64,000 nucleotides of DNA, taken from positions 37,636 to 101,635 of the forward strand of contig CAZTZE010000008.1 in the NCBI GenBank assembly GCA_964618215.1. The letters are read 5' to 3'. Both the position numbers and the translations under genes were made by a program. Shown here piece after piece: positions 7,977 through 16,560 of the stretch. The notes beneath the pieces were generated by a model that was not told the DNA's origin, searched no databases, and was given only the letters and a program-made list of their open reading frames with translations. How positions within the stretch are numbered: position 1 is the first letter of the stretch; the number at the start of each line of letters is the position of its first letter. Source of the DNA: CG2-30-58-95 sp964618215 (GTDB taxonomy: Bacteria > Chloroflexota > Anaerolineae > Anaerolineales > Villigracilaceae).

Positions 7977-8762
7977 TCAATCCTGTTTTGACAGAAACGC
8001 CGCCACTGTTTCATTGAACTGCTCCGGCCATTCTACAGGTGTGGCATGACGTGAATCCTTGAAAACTACCAGTTCTGCGCGCGGCATTTGCGCGACAGAC
8101 GCCTCCTTGACGGCCACAGGAGTGTAATCTTCGTCTGCCGCGATTACCAGCGTCGGGCAATTCACGGCGCTCAGGTGGTCTGCTACGCTCCAGCCGAGGA
8201 TGGCCTGCATGGCCTCGCGGTAGGCGCGCCGGTCATTCTCTGCCCAGCGGTCAACGAACAACCGGCGCAGATCTTCCTGTTCTGGTTTGATGAAAAGACG
8301 CTTGCTTAGCACCTCCCCCATCTTCCGCATCCCCAGCAGACGGACAATGAGTTGCCGTTGAAAGACCTGGAGGCGTTCTTTGGCGGTTCGCGCCACAAAC
8401 TCCGGCGCAGCATTGACAATGACCAGGCTGCGTACCAGGTCAGGCGCGTCCACCGCCAGTTGAAAGGCGATCATCCCCCCCAGGGAGATGCCCACAATGT
8501 GGGCTGGGATGATGCCAATCGCCTGGATCAGCCCGGCCGCATCGGCGGCAAATTGCGCAATGCTATAAGGGCCTCGGGGTTTCTCGGACTTCCCGTGCCC
8601 ACGCACATCAAAAGTCACTACCTGATACTGCTTCGAGAAAAAAGGGACCTGCAATTCCCAGTCGCGAGTGCTGGAGCCCAAACCGTGAATAAATAAGATG
8701 GGTTGGCCTTGTCCGCCGGTTTCATAGTAAAGATCAAGATCGTGAATATGTATTTTTGGCAT
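7977..8762 (-). CDS. Alpha/beta hydrolase
   Basis: 261 aa. Alpha/beta-hydrolase fold: oxyanion region HGLGSS near residue 26, nucleophile elbow GISLGG with Ser near 93, acid Asp in VIAADEDYTP near 212, and catalytic His in DSRHATP near 240. Typical products are esterases, C-C bond hydrolases or 3-oxoadipate enol-lactonases. It sits between livF and the PaaK-like gene in the same operon. It may release the acid that the CoA ligase then activates (inference). Confidence 0.82.
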   Translation of the reverse strand: MPKIHIHDLDLYYETGGQGQPILFIHGLGSSTRDWELQVPFFSKQYQVVTFDVRGHGKSEKPRGPYSIAQFAADAAGLIQAIGIIPAHIVGISLGGMIAFQLAVDAPDLVRSLVIVNAAPEFVARTAKERLQVFQRQLIVRLLGMRKMGEVLSKRLFIKPEQEDLRRLFVDRWAENDRRAYREAMQAILGWSVADHLSAVNCPTLVIAADEDYTPVAVKEASVAQMPRAELVVFKDSRHATPVEWPEQFNETVAAFLSKQD

Positions 8763-8775
8763 GAGGGTCTCCTTC

Positions 8776-8829
8776 TGCGTATCGCGGATAGCGGATAGCG
8801 TATTGCAACCACGGCCATACGCTATCCGC
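8776..8829. repeat. GCGGATA heptamers with a 13-base inverted repeat
   Basis: Tandem GCGGATA units are followed by the perfect arms GCGGATAGCGTAT (8791-8803) and ATACGCTATCCGC (8817-8829) around a 13-base loop. It lies between livF and the hydrolase gene, where it could form an mRNA hairpin. Confidence 0.6.
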
Positions 8830-8840
8830 CATCCGCCGCC

Positions 8841-9644
8841 TCACCCCAACCAACGTTTGCGGCGCTTGTAGTGCTTGACGTCGCGATAACTCTTGCGCTC
8901 GCCGACCTGGGTCAGGCCAAGATAAAACTCTTTGATGTCCTCGTTTTCCGCGAGTTGGGTGGAAGGGCCGTCCAGCACCACGCGCCCATTTTCCATCACG
9001 TAGGCATAATCGGCGATGCTCAAGGCAACACGGGCATTTTGTTCCACCAGCAAGATGGCAGTGCCCTCCTGCTCACTGATCTTTTTTATTTCTCGAAAGA
9101 TCTCCTGGACAAGAAGTGGGGCCAGTCCCAGCGAGGGTTCGTCCAGCAGCATCAATTTGGGATGCGCCATCAGGCCGCGGCCAATGACCAGCATTTGCTG
9201 CTCGCCGCCGGAAAGATAACCGCTGACGCGCTTGTGCAAATCCTTGAGCCGCGGGAAGTAAGTGTAAACCTGTTCCAGGTCGCGCTGGCTGGCTGAACGC
9301 GAGGAGGCCTGGCCGCGGGCAATCCCTCCCAAGAGCAGGTTCTCTTCGACGGTCAAATGCTTGAAGAGTCGCCGGCCTTCCAAAACCTGGAGTATCCCCA
9401 GTTGAACGATCTCCTCAGGGGAGAGGTGCTCGGTGCGCCGGTTGTCAAATTCGATACTGCCGCGCGTCACTCCCCCCTCTTTGGCGTGAAGCAGACCAGA
9501 GATGGCGCTCAACGTGGTAGTCTTGCCGGCGCCGTTGGCACCCAGCAGGGCAACGATTTTGCCATCCGGCACTTCCAGGGAGACTCCCCGCAGCACCTGG
9601 ACGACATCGCTATAGATGACTTCGATATTATTCAGACGAAGCAT
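8841..9644 (-). CDS. livF: Liv-type ABC transporter ATPase LivF
   Basis: 267 aa from the ATG at 9644 (MLRLNNIEVIY). Longer starts run into the octamer repeat and give an implausible Leu/Val-rich leader. Walker A GANGAGKTT, signature LSGGEQQMLVIGRGL, Walker B LMLLDEPSLGLAP. The 'EGRRLFKHLTVEENLLLG' stretch is typical of LivF. The C-terminus has about 25 extra basic residues (YRDVKHYKRRKRWLG). One of two ATPases of the importer; the other, livG, is at the head of the operon. Confidence 0.92.
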   Translation of the reverse strand: MLRLNNIEVIYSDVVQVLRGVSLEVPDGKIVALLGANGAGKTTTLSAISGLLHAKEGGVTRGSIEFDNRRTEHLSPEEIVQLGILQVLEGRRLFKHLTVEENLLLGGIARGQASSRSASQRDLEQVYTYFPRLKDLHKRVSGYLSGGEQQMLVIGRGLMAHPKLMLLDEPSLGLAPLLVQEIFREIKKISEQEGTAILLVEQNARVALSIADYAYVMENGRVVLDGPSTQLAENEDIKEFYLGLTQVGERKSYRDVKHYKRRKRWLG

Positions 9645-9654
9645 GGTGAAGAGG

Positions 9655-9776
9655 TGGACAAGTAGCAAGTATACAAGTAGACAAGTAGCAAGTAGACAAG
9701 TAGACAAGTAGACAAGTAGCAGGTAGCCAGGTAAACAGCTTCTTTCGTTCTGGCTACCTGTCTACTTGTCCACTCA
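9655..9776. repeat. ACAAGTAG array with inverted return arm
   Basis: About ten degenerate 7-8-base units (ACAAGTAG, CAAGTAG) run from 9655 to 9735. After a short spacer the inverse arm CTGGCTACCTGTCTACTTG follows at 9750-9770. The whole could fold into a long hairpin in the mRNA between livK and livF. Not a CRISPR: no unique spacers. Confidence 0.75.
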
Positions 9777-9778
9777 AC

Positions 9779-11125
9779 CTATTGGGCAGGACGCAGGTCG
9801 GGGGTCTCGGCCCAGTCCTGGATGACGATGAATTTGTCCGGTCCGCCCTGGATCATGCGGATCTGGGACATGTGCGGCGAGCGGCTGCCGCCAGAGTAGT
9901 CCACCCGCAGAACGCCGTTCAGCGGCTCGATCGGACTCAGGGCGATCAGCGCGTCGTGGACGGCCTCGCCGGTCAGGTTCTCATAACCAACCGTGTCAAT
10001 GGCGGTTTTGATGGCCTGCACAGCCAGGTCAACGCCGGCCACCAGCAGCAGGTAACCGACATTATGCGCGCCGGCTGTTCGCGCGTTGGCCGCGAAGAGT
10101 CCCTCGGCGTATTGGATGCCAGGATTGGCGGCATCCGTCCACCACAGGTAGGGGAAGGGCGTGATCAAGCCTACACCGAAAGCAGGGTTGGCCAGGAAGG
10201 CGTAAGTCGCCAGGTCCATGCCCCAGTTATCGGCAGCCACGACGAACTGGCCGCGCTTTCCCAGTTCATTCAGGTCATTCAGAATGACTGCCGGGCCGAA
10301 GGCCAGGGTGTTGGTCCAGATAACATTGGCGCCCGCGGCTTCAGCGTTCAGGATGGCAGTGGTGGTATCAGCGGTGGGGGAAGGAAGGTAAGTCTCTTCG
10401 AGGACGATCTCGACGCCCAGTGAGGCGAGGTATGCCCGGCTCTCAACGGTCAATCCGCCCTGACCGAATGCGGTCGGCCAGGAGATGTAGGCCAGTTTGA
10501 TCGTGTCGCCAGCAGCGGCCGGCTTGTAGGTCGCCCAGTTTTCGGACAGGAACTTCATCACCAGCCCGATCTGGTCGGGGTAGATGGGGCCGAGGCCGAA
10601 GGTGTAGCCGGAGCCTTCACCATAGAAAGCCTTGGCGCTCAAGCCGGCAGTCAGGTTGACGATCTTATCCTCGGCAAAGCGCGCCGCCAGGGCTTCGGCT
10701 TCACCCGAACCATAGGTGATCATGAACAGCGCATTGGGGTCGTCGCTGGTGAAGCGGTCATAGGCGGCCACGGCATCGTCCACTTTACCGGCAGTGTCAG
10801 CGAATTTGATTTCCAGCATTGCGCCATAGATACCGCCAGCCTCGTTGACGGCTTTGACGGCATCCTCAGCACCAAAGATGAGCGGCGCGGTGATGGCGGC
10901 TAGCGGGCCAGAGAGGTCGCCGAAGTGATAGAGGGTGATGGTCTCGCCGGTCAAGTCTGGTGGACCTGCAGGGGGAGGCGGCTCGGTAGGTGCTTCGGTG
11001 GGCGGAACTGCAGTGGGCGGTGGGGGTGGGGGCGGCGGGGTCGGTGTTGGCTTAGGCGCGCAGGCGCTCAGGATAAGCGAGGCAACCAGCAACAGGGCTG
11101 CCAGGGTAAACAGGGTCTTACGCAT
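9779..11125 (-). CDS. livK: Substrate-binding lipoprotein of the Liv-type importer
   Basis: 448 aa from the ATG at 11125, which has AAGGAGGAG 5 bases upstream. Signal peptide with lipobox LSAC near residue 18, then a long Pro/Thr tether (PTPTPPPPPPPPTAVPP). The Periplasmic_binding_6 fold begins at LTGETITLYHFGDLSGPLAA. The family binds branched amino acids, but many members bind aromatic acids, amides or urea. With two CoA ligases in the operon, an organic acid is more likely here (inference). Confidence 0.9.
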   Translation of the reverse strand: MRKTLFTLAALLLVASLILSACAPKPTPTPPPPPPPPTAVPPTEAPTEPPPPAGPPDLTGETITLYHFGDLSGPLAAITAPLIFGAEDAVKAVNEAGGIYGAMLEIKFADTAGKVDDAVAAYDRFTSDDPNALFMITYGSGEAEALAARFAEDKIVNLTAGLSAKAFYGEGSGYTFGLGPIYPDQIGLVMKFLSENWATYKPAAAGDTIKLAYISWPTAFGQGGLTVESRAYLASLGVEIVLEETYLPSPTADTTTAILNAEAAGANVIWTNTLAFGPAVILNDLNELGKRGQFVVAADNWGMDLATYAFLANPAFGVGLITPFPYLWWTDAANPGIQYAEGLFAANARTAGAHNVGYLLLVAGVDLAVQAIKTAIDTVGYENLTGEAVHDALIALSPIEPLNGVLRVDYSGGSRSPHMSQIRMIQGGPDKFIVIQDWAETPDLRPAQ

Positions 11126-11249
11126 GGATACTCCTCCTTGTAGCAATTGAAACGAAAGACGGATATGGATACTTCTCTCTGAGTGAGTCGAGTATGATAT
11201 GAATATTGGCGCGCCGTGAACCACCTCCTTTCAAAAGATGTCTTGGAGA

Positions 11250-11307
11250 CTTCCGAAGTCTCCCGAAGGCGTTATCATTACCAGATGCCTTGCAAAGACT
11301 TCGGAAG
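11250..11307. repeat. Nested inverted repeat between livM and livK
   Basis: Perfect 12-base arms CTTCCGAAGTCT (11250-11261) and AGACTTCGGAAG (11296-11307) enclose a second pair, AAGGC (11266-11270) and GCCTT (11287-11291). The core CCGAAGTC/GACTTCGG is the same as in the insertion inside comM (29207-29263). It may protect the mRNA end or set the ratio of binding protein to permease. Confidence 0.65.
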
Positions 11308-11314
11308 CCTAACC

Positions 11315-12376
11315 TCAATGCGAAAATGGCCGCAGGCGCCAGGCGGCCTTGAGCAGTTTCCAGCGATGCGCCAGACCGCGCGGTTCGAAGATCAGGAATA
11401 ACATCAGGGTGAGGCCAAAGAACAACGGGCGCAGCGCCTGAACCGCCCCGGCCGCGGTGGCCGGAAAGATGGAAATAAAGAAAGGCCCGAACAGCGTTGC
11501 GCCTTCGGTGAGCAGTTCAACCACAATAGAACCGAAGATCGGACCGAGGTTGGAGCCTAATCCTCCGATGACCAGCATGCCCATGAAGAACACCGAATCT
11601 GTCAGGTTGAAGGTTTCCGAGTTCAGGTGACGGATGTTATGCGCCGCCAGCGACCCGGCCAGGCCGGCGTAGACCGCCGCCAGGAAAAAGGCCTGCAGCT
11701 TGTATTTAAAAGGGTTGACGCCCAGCAGTTCAGCCGCCAGGTCGTGATCGCGGATCGCCACGAAAGCGCGCCCCAGGCGGGAGCGCGAGATGTTGTAGGC
11801 TGCGATGGTCGTGAGGATGAGCACGGTCAGGCTGAGGAAGATATATTTTTGGGGGGTGTTGAATTCAATGCCAAACAATACCGGCGCACGGACGTTCAAA
11901 CCCTGTGCGCCGTTGAGTATCTTCGGAAAGGCATTGCGGGTGAACCATGGGATGATGAACTGCGCGGCCAGTGTAGCCATCGTCAGGTAAAAGCCCTTTA
12001 CCCGCAGGGAGGGCAGGCCAAAGAGCAGGCCGATCAGCCCGGCTCCCAGGGCGGCTATTGGCAGCGCGGCGAAGAATGACCACTCCAGGTAGTTGACCAG
12101 CAAAGCCGAGATATACCCCCCGGTGGTCATGAAAGCGGCCTGTCCGAGCGAGATCTGGCCGGTGTAGCCGGTCAACAGGTTCAAACCCTGCACCGCGATG
12201 ATGGCAATGGCAATGCGGTTGACCAGCGCCACCGTACTCTGGCTGGCATAGAAAGGCAGGCTGTACAAAGCCAGAATAAAGACAAACAACAATGCCCACT
12301 GCCAGCGCTGCCGGATGGTGGCCATATCGTAAGCGTAACTGGTATCGAATTCACCCGCGGGACGGAGGATGGACAT
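11315..12376 (-). CDS. livM: Liv-type ABC permease LivM
   Basis: 353 aa. BPD_transp_2 family with about 9-10 TM helices. LLTGYTGQISLGQAAFM near residue 67 and the coupling motif ELLGVNPFKYKLQAF near 215 are diagnostic of LivM. It ends in a basic tail, KLLKAAWRLRPFSH. It pairs with LivH to form the membrane channel. Four bases separate it from livH. Confidence 0.93.
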   Translation of the reverse strand: MSILRPAGEFDTSYAYDMATIRQRWQWALLFVFILALYSLPFYASQSTVALVNRIAIAIIAVQGLNLLTGYTGQISLGQAAFMTTGGYISALLVNYLEWSFFAALPIAALGAGLIGLLFGLPSLRVKGFYLTMATLAAQFIIPWFTRNAFPKILNGAQGLNVRAPVLFGIEFNTPQKYIFLSLTVLILTTIAAYNISRSRLGRAFVAIRDHDLAAELLGVNPFKYKLQAFFLAAVYAGLAGSLAAHNIRHLNSETFNLTDSVFFMGMLVIGGLGSNLGPIFGSIVVELLTEGATLFGPFFISIFPATAAGAVQALRPLFFGLTLMLFLIFEPRGLAHRWKLLKAAWRLRPFSH

Positions 12377-12380
12377 GGTT

Positions 12381-13301
12381 TTATATTCTCTCTATACGCT
12401 TCTGTCCAAAAAGACCTTCAGGCCGGATGAGCAGCACGATCAGAAGGACGATATAAGGCATGATCTCGGCCGTATTGCGAGCCATAGGGACTTTGGAGAC
12501 CGCGACGAGACCCTGAGAGAGACCGATCAGCAAGCCGCCAACGATCGTGCCAGGAATTGAATCGAGGCCTCCCAACAGCACGACCGGGAAAGCCGCCAGC
12601 ACGAACACTGACAGGCTGATATCCAACCCGCTGGAGGTGGCCAGCAGCACACCGCCCGTGGTCGCCATCACACCGGCCAACGCCCATGAAATGCCAAAAA
12701 TACGGTGGATGCGCAGGCCGATGCTCTGGGCGAGTTCGTGATCCTCCGAGGCGCCGCGCATGGCCAATCCCATATTGGTAAAGCGGAAGAAGGCGCTGAT
12801 CAGCAGCACACCCAGGACGGCAACAACAAATGACCAGACCAGGTTTTGCTTCAGAATAATAACGATCGGGTTGTCGTTATAGACAAAAGGTGTGATGATC
12901 TTATACGGATTACCCACCGAAAAAATCTGGGGGAAGTTCCGTTGAACGCCGCCGAACACCAGCAGTGCCAGCCCGTGTAGAAATTCGCTCAGACCTAATG
13001 TCATCAAAATGATGGACAGCAGAGGCTGGCCGGTCATCGGGCGCAAGGCCAGGCGCTCGATTGCCAACCCGATCAAAGCGGAAAGAACGAGCGCAATAAG
13101 GATGGCCAGCCAGAGCGGTAATCCCTGTTCAACGGCGAACCACCAGGTGAACAGGGTGCCAAGAAGCAATAACTGTCCCTGGGCAAAGTTGAAGATGTAA
13201 GTGGACTTGAAGATCAACACCAGGCCAAGCGCGGTCAAGGCCAGCGGGCCGCCTGCCAGCAGGCCTGTCACGGCGAATTGCGGCAATAGCTGCCAGTTCA
13301 T
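12381..13301 (-). CDS. livH: Liv-type ABC permease LivH
   Basis: 306 aa, the normal size. BPD_transp_2 fold with 8 TM helices. GLVLIFKSTYIFNFAQGQL near residue 25 is the LivH signature, and the EAA-like coupling loop MRGASEDHELAQSIGLRIHR lies near 180. It overlaps the acyl-CoA synthetase gene by 4 bases (ATGA). Confidence 0.93.
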   Translation of the reverse strand: MNWQLLPQFAVTGLLAGGPLALTALGLVLIFKSTYIFNFAQGQLLLLGTLFTWWFAVEQGLPLWLAILIALVLSALIGLAIERLALRPMTGQPLLSIILMTLGLSEFLHGLALLVFGGVQRNFPQIFSVGNPYKIITPFVYNDNPIVIILKQNLVWSFVVAVLGVLLISAFFRFTNMGLAMRGASEDHELAQSIGLRIHRIFGISWALAGVMATTGGVLLATSSGLDISLSVFVLAAFPVVLLGGLDSIPGTIVGGLLIGLSQGLVAVSKVPMARNTAEIMPYIVLLIVLLIRPEGLFGQKRIERI

Positions 13302-15232
13302 ATCTGCGTGTCCTCCATCTCCATTGTAGCAACACGCACCGAGGTCTCGACAACGCCCTCCCGTCCATCCCGGTATTTGACCGCGGCGCGCACCTGCACC
13401 TTATCGCCCTCAGTATACATGGTAGTAATCATATCTTCATATCGCTGGCTCAACAGGTTGCGGCGCAGTTTGCGGGTGCGGGTCAACTCGCCCTCGTCGG
13501 CATCGAACTCTTTGTGTAGCAGCACAAATTTATGGATGCGCGCTGGAGGCGGGAGAGCGCGGTTGACGCGCAGCACGTCTTTACGGATCAGGTCGTATAC
13601 TTCCGATTTCTGCGAAAGGTCCACAAAAGTGGTGTAAGCCAAGCCCTGCTTTTCAGCCCAGCGGCCCACGTTCTCGAAATCTATGTTGACCAGGGCAGTC
13701 ACAAAGGCTTTATCTTCGCCGCCGACGGTCATCACGTCCCGGATATAGGGGCTGAACTTGAGTTGACCTTCGAGGAACTGGGGCGAATACTTTTCACCGC
13801 TTGCCAGGGTGATCATTTCCTTGACCCGATCCAGGTAAATCAGATGCCCGTCCGTATCCACATGACCGGCGTCGCCGGTGCGGAACCAGCGTTGTCCCTG
13901 CTTGTCGGTGTAAATGGCTGTCGCCGTATCCTCAGGATTCTTGTAGTATCCCTGAAAGACTGTCTCGCCGCTAACCAGGATCTCGCTGTTCTCCGCGATC
14001 TGGATGCGCTGCCCGGGAGATGGCAAACCGACCGTCTCGAAGCGCACGTCGTCCCCGATGTGGAGCGTGTGCACCTGCGCCTCGGTGGAGCCGTACAATT
14101 GTTTGATGTTCACCCCGATGGCGCGGAAGAAACGGATCACCTGGGGATTGAGGGCCGCGCCCGAGGAATAGGCCGATTTGACCCGCGTCAGTCCGATCTT
14201 ATCCCGCAGCGGCTGGAAGAGGGCCGCTTCTCCCAAAGCATAGAGGCAACGCCAGAGAATCCCAGTCGGTTTTCGCTGTTCGTAGCGCAGGCTGGCAACC
14301 TTGTAGCCCACCGGTATGAAGAGTTTATAAAGCAGGCGGTTGAGCCAGGAGGTCTCGGCGATCTTGACCTGCACCAGGCCCATCATGTTCTCCCACAGGC
14401 GGGCGCTGTAGAGCATGGCATGTGGCGTGATCTCACGGATATTCTCCTGCACCGTCTCCGGCGATTCGGGGAAGTTGACCACCATGCCGGTGCGCAGATG
14501 AACGGTCAGTCCCAGGACGTTCTCGGTGATCCAGGCTGGGGGCAGGAAGGACAGGTATTCATCGCTCTCCAGGCGGGGATCGGCCAGGTAAGCGCTGTCG
14601 CAACCTCCGATCAGGTTTTTGTGGCTGATCATCGCCCCCTTGGGCAGGCCGGTTGTGCCTGAGGTGTAGCAGAAAATCGCCAGGTCCTCACCACGCCCCT
14701 GTTGGATGGTTTGATCGAAGAGTTGCGGTTGTTCTTCGTCCAGCGACTGCCCCATAGACAGCAATTCCCTATAACTGATCAACCAGGGTTCTGCGTAGCT
14801 CCACAACCCTTTTTCATCCCAATAGATCACGCGGCGCACCTTTTGAAGCCGCTGGCGGATATCCAGCAGTTTGTCGCATTGTTCCTGATCTTTGGCAAAA
14901 ACAAAGATGGCATCCGAATGATCAACGATGAATTGAATCTCCTGCGGGGAGCTGTCGGTGAATATGCCGACTGCCACGCCGCCCCCGGCCTGGATTGCCA
15001 GTTGCGCCCAGAAATATAGGGGGTCGTTGTCACCGATGATGCAGACCTTATCACCACTCTTCAAGCCAAGTTCGATCAAACCCAGGCTTAACTGCCGCAC
15101 CTGTTCGTAGGATTGTTTCCAGGTATATGAGCGCCAGATGCCCAAGGTCTTCTGGCGCATCGCGGCTTTACTATCGCCGTACTTTTCAAAGGCATGCCTC
15201 AGGATCTTCGGAAGCGTGTCGAGGTGATTCAT
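13298..15232 (-). CDS. AMP-dependent acyl-CoA synthetase (long-chain type)
   Basis: 644 aa. AMP-binding P-loop YTSGTTGLPKGAMISHKN near residue 190, A5-type QLYGSTEAQVHTLH near 388, and hinge region WFRTGDAGHVDTDGHLIYLDRVKE near 460. Family: FACL/FAA1-like synthetases with Tyr/Trp-Arg membrane contacts. ATP and CoA activate a fatty or aromatic acid. It overlaps livG (4 bases upstream) and livH (4 bases downstream), so import and CoA trapping are likely coupled. This livG-synthetase-livHMKF order is also met in other bacteria that degrade aromatic or fatty acids. Confidence 0.88.
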   Translation of the reverse strand: MNHLDTLPKILRHAFEKYGDSKAAMRQKTLGIWRSYTWKQSYEQVRQLSLGLIELGLKSGDKVCIIGDNDPLYFWAQLAIQAGGGVAVGIFTDSSPQEIQFIVDHSDAIFVFAKDQEQCDKLLDIRQRLQKVRRVIYWDEKGLWSYAEPWLISYRELLSMGQSLDEEQPQLFDQTIQQGRGEDLAIFCYTSGTTGLPKGAMISHKNLIGGCDSAYLADPRLESDEYLSFLPPAWITENVLGLTVHLRTGMVVNFPESPETVQENIREITPHAMLYSARLWENMMGLVQVKIAETSWLNRLLYKLFIPVGYKVASLRYEQRKPTGILWRCLYALGEAALFQPLRDKIGLTRVKSAYSSGAALNPQVIRFFRAIGVNIKQLYGSTEAQVHTLHIGDDVRFETVGLPSPGQRIQIAENSEILVSGETVFQGYYKNPEDTATAIYTDKQGQRWFRTGDAGHVDTDGHLIYLDRVKEMITLASGEKYSPQFLEGQLKFSPYIRDVMTVGGEDKAFVTALVNIDFENVGRWAEKQGLAYTTFVDLSQKSEVYDLIRKDVLRVNRALPPPARIHKFVLLHKEFDADEGELTRTRKLRRNLLSQRYEDMITTMYTEGDKVQVRAAVKYRDGREGVVETSVRVATMEMEDTQI

Positions 15233-16011
15233 CGGATGTCTGTCTTTCCCAGATAAGCATTGATCACGACCTCGCTGTGGCGGATCTCTTCCGGCGTCCC
15301 CTCAGCGATTTTGGAGCCGAAGTCCAGCACCACCACGCGGTCGGCGATGTCCATCACCAGTCCCATGTCATGTTCGATCAACATGGTGGTAATCCCGCGC
15401 CGCTCGTGGATATCCATAATAAAACGGGCCATGTCTTCTTTTTCTTCCACGTTCATGCCGGTCATGGGTTCATCCAAAAGAAGTAAACGCGGTTCCATGG
15501 CCAGCGCCCTGCCCAACTCCACCCGCTTGCGCAGGCCATGCGGCAGGGCGCCAACGGTAGCCTTGCGAATGTGCGCCATTTCCAGAAAATCAATGATCTC
15601 TTCGACAACATGGCGATGGAGTATGTCTTCGCGGTGAGCGCGCCCCCAATAAATGACGCTGTCGAGCATCCCGGTATGCATGTGAATGTGACGCGCGGCC
15701 ATCAGGTTATCCAGCGTGCTCAAGCCGGTGTAGAGCGCGGTCTGTTGAAAAGTGCGCGCGATGCCCAATTGGGCGATACGGTGGGGAGGCAGGCGCGTCA
15801 GGTCGTGTCCATCGAAGTGGATGCTGCCCTTGTCGGGGTGATAGAAATTGTTGAGACAATTCAGCAAGGATGTCTTGCCAGCGCCATTGGGACCGATGAT
15901 GGCCAGTATCTCCCCCTGGCGCGCCTCAAAACAGACATTGTTCAGGGCCAGAATACCCCCGAAGCTTAACGAGACATCTTGTACTCTAAGGTGAATATGA
16001 TTGGTATTCAT
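15229..16011 (-). CDS. livG: Liv-type ABC transporter ATPase LivG
   Basis: 260 aa. Walker A GPNGAGKTS near residue 40; the LivG feature GIARTFQQTALYTGLSTLDN near 90; a modified signature LPHGLRKRVELGRAL near 155; Walker B LLLLDEPMTGMN. The signature has LPHG where the canonical LSGG would be; this form is common in this subgroup. First gene of the operon, with a good promoter upstream. Confidence 0.92.
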   Translation of the reverse strand: MNTNHIHLRVQDVSLSFGGILALNNVCFEARQGEILAIIGPNGAGKTSLLNCLNNFYHPDKGSIHFDGHDLTRLPPHRIAQLGIARTFQQTALYTGLSTLDNLMAARHIHMHTGMLDSVIYWGRAHREDILHRHVVEEIIDFLEMAHIRKATVGALPHGLRKRVELGRALAMEPRLLLLDEPMTGMNVEEKEDMARFIMDIHERRGITTMLIEHDMGLVMDIADRVVVLDFGSKIAEGTPEEIRHSEVVINAYLGKTDIR

Positions 16012-16070
16012 CGAGTATTGTCAGTTATGAGATTGATCTCGCTATGGAGTGGGTGCAAACATATAAGAAG

Positions 16071-16099
16071 ATAATAGCATAGATTCAAACAAAGTCAAG
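16071..16099 (-). promoter_or_regulatory. Sigma-70-type promoter of the liv operon
   Basis: On the minus strand, TTGACT (16099-16094) and TATTAT (16076-16071) are separated by 17 bases. The start of livG lies about 60 bases downstream. Confidence 0.6.
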
Positions 16100-16125
16100 C
16101 GAATAGTGTGTGAATTTAAAAACTC

Positions 16126-16153
16126 ACAGGGCTATGTCCGTCTAGCCCTGTGA
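16126..16153 (-). terminator. Terminator of the cold-shock gene
   Basis: Perfect 10-base stem CACAGGGCTA / TAGCCCTGTG with an 8-base loop. On the minus strand it is followed by GAGTTTTTAAA. Confidence 0.85.
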
Positions 16154-16179
16154 AGTATTTGTGACCGTCGCGCGAGTTA

Positions 16180-16389
16180 TCAGAGCAGCACAACGTTGGC
16201 GGCCTGCAGGCCCTTGGGGCCTTGCTCGATAGAGAACTCCACCTTCTGGTTCTCCTCGAGGCGCTTGTAGCCATCCATTTGGACAACCGAGAAGTGGACG
16301 AACACGTCCTCGCCCTCTTCCCGGCCGATGAAACCATAACCCTTGGTGGTGTTGAACCACTTGACTGTGCCAATGAAACGATCTTCCAT
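16180..16389 (-). CDS. Cold-shock protein (CspA family)
   Basis: 69 aa from the ATG at 16389, preceded by AGGAG. Single cold-shock domain with RNP1 GYGFIGR and RNP2 DVFVHFSVV; starts MEDRFIGTVKWFN. It binds single-stranded nucleic acids as an RNA chaperone. Longer in-frame starts add a sequence foreign to the family. The 170-base region upstream could hold a long leader, usual for csp mRNAs. Confidence 0.95.
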   Translation of the reverse strand: MEDRFIGTVKWFNTTKGYGFIGREEGEDVFVHFSVVQMDGYKRLEENQKVEFSIEQGPKGLQAANVVLL

Positions 16390-16538
16390 TTTCTTTCTCC
16401 TGCAGAATAATTTGACGCCAGGCGCGCTGGATATCCAAACGATGCCTGACCTTGACGGGCGCAAGATTATCACGGTTGAAAGAGAGTGTCAAGTGACAAA
16501 ACTACAGAGGTGGGATTTTCGCACGATCAGGCGCGGTC

Positions 16539-16560
16539 ATGATAGCTATTAAGCTACCAT
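16539..16560. repeat. ATGGTAGC-type palindrome
   Basis: ATGATAGCT (16539-16547) pairs with AGCTACCAT (16552-16560) with one G-T type mismatch. A perfect relative lies at 62761-62788. It abuts the stop codon of the acyltransferase gene. Confidence 0.45.

Noticed and set aside
9645..9707. Longer N-terminus for LivF
   Set aside because: The extra codons are the octamer repeat read as protein; the family starts at MLRLNNIEVIY.
9655..9776. Possible CRISPR array
   Set aside because: Units are 7-8 bases, degenerate and directly adjacent, with no unique spacers and no cas genes.
13532..14662. Long plus-strand frame opposite the acyl-CoA synthetase
   Set aside because: A shadow of the GC-rich codons of a well-recognised gene; no motif and no ribosome-binding site. 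Similar shadows at 6828-7991 and 59597-60766 were left out.
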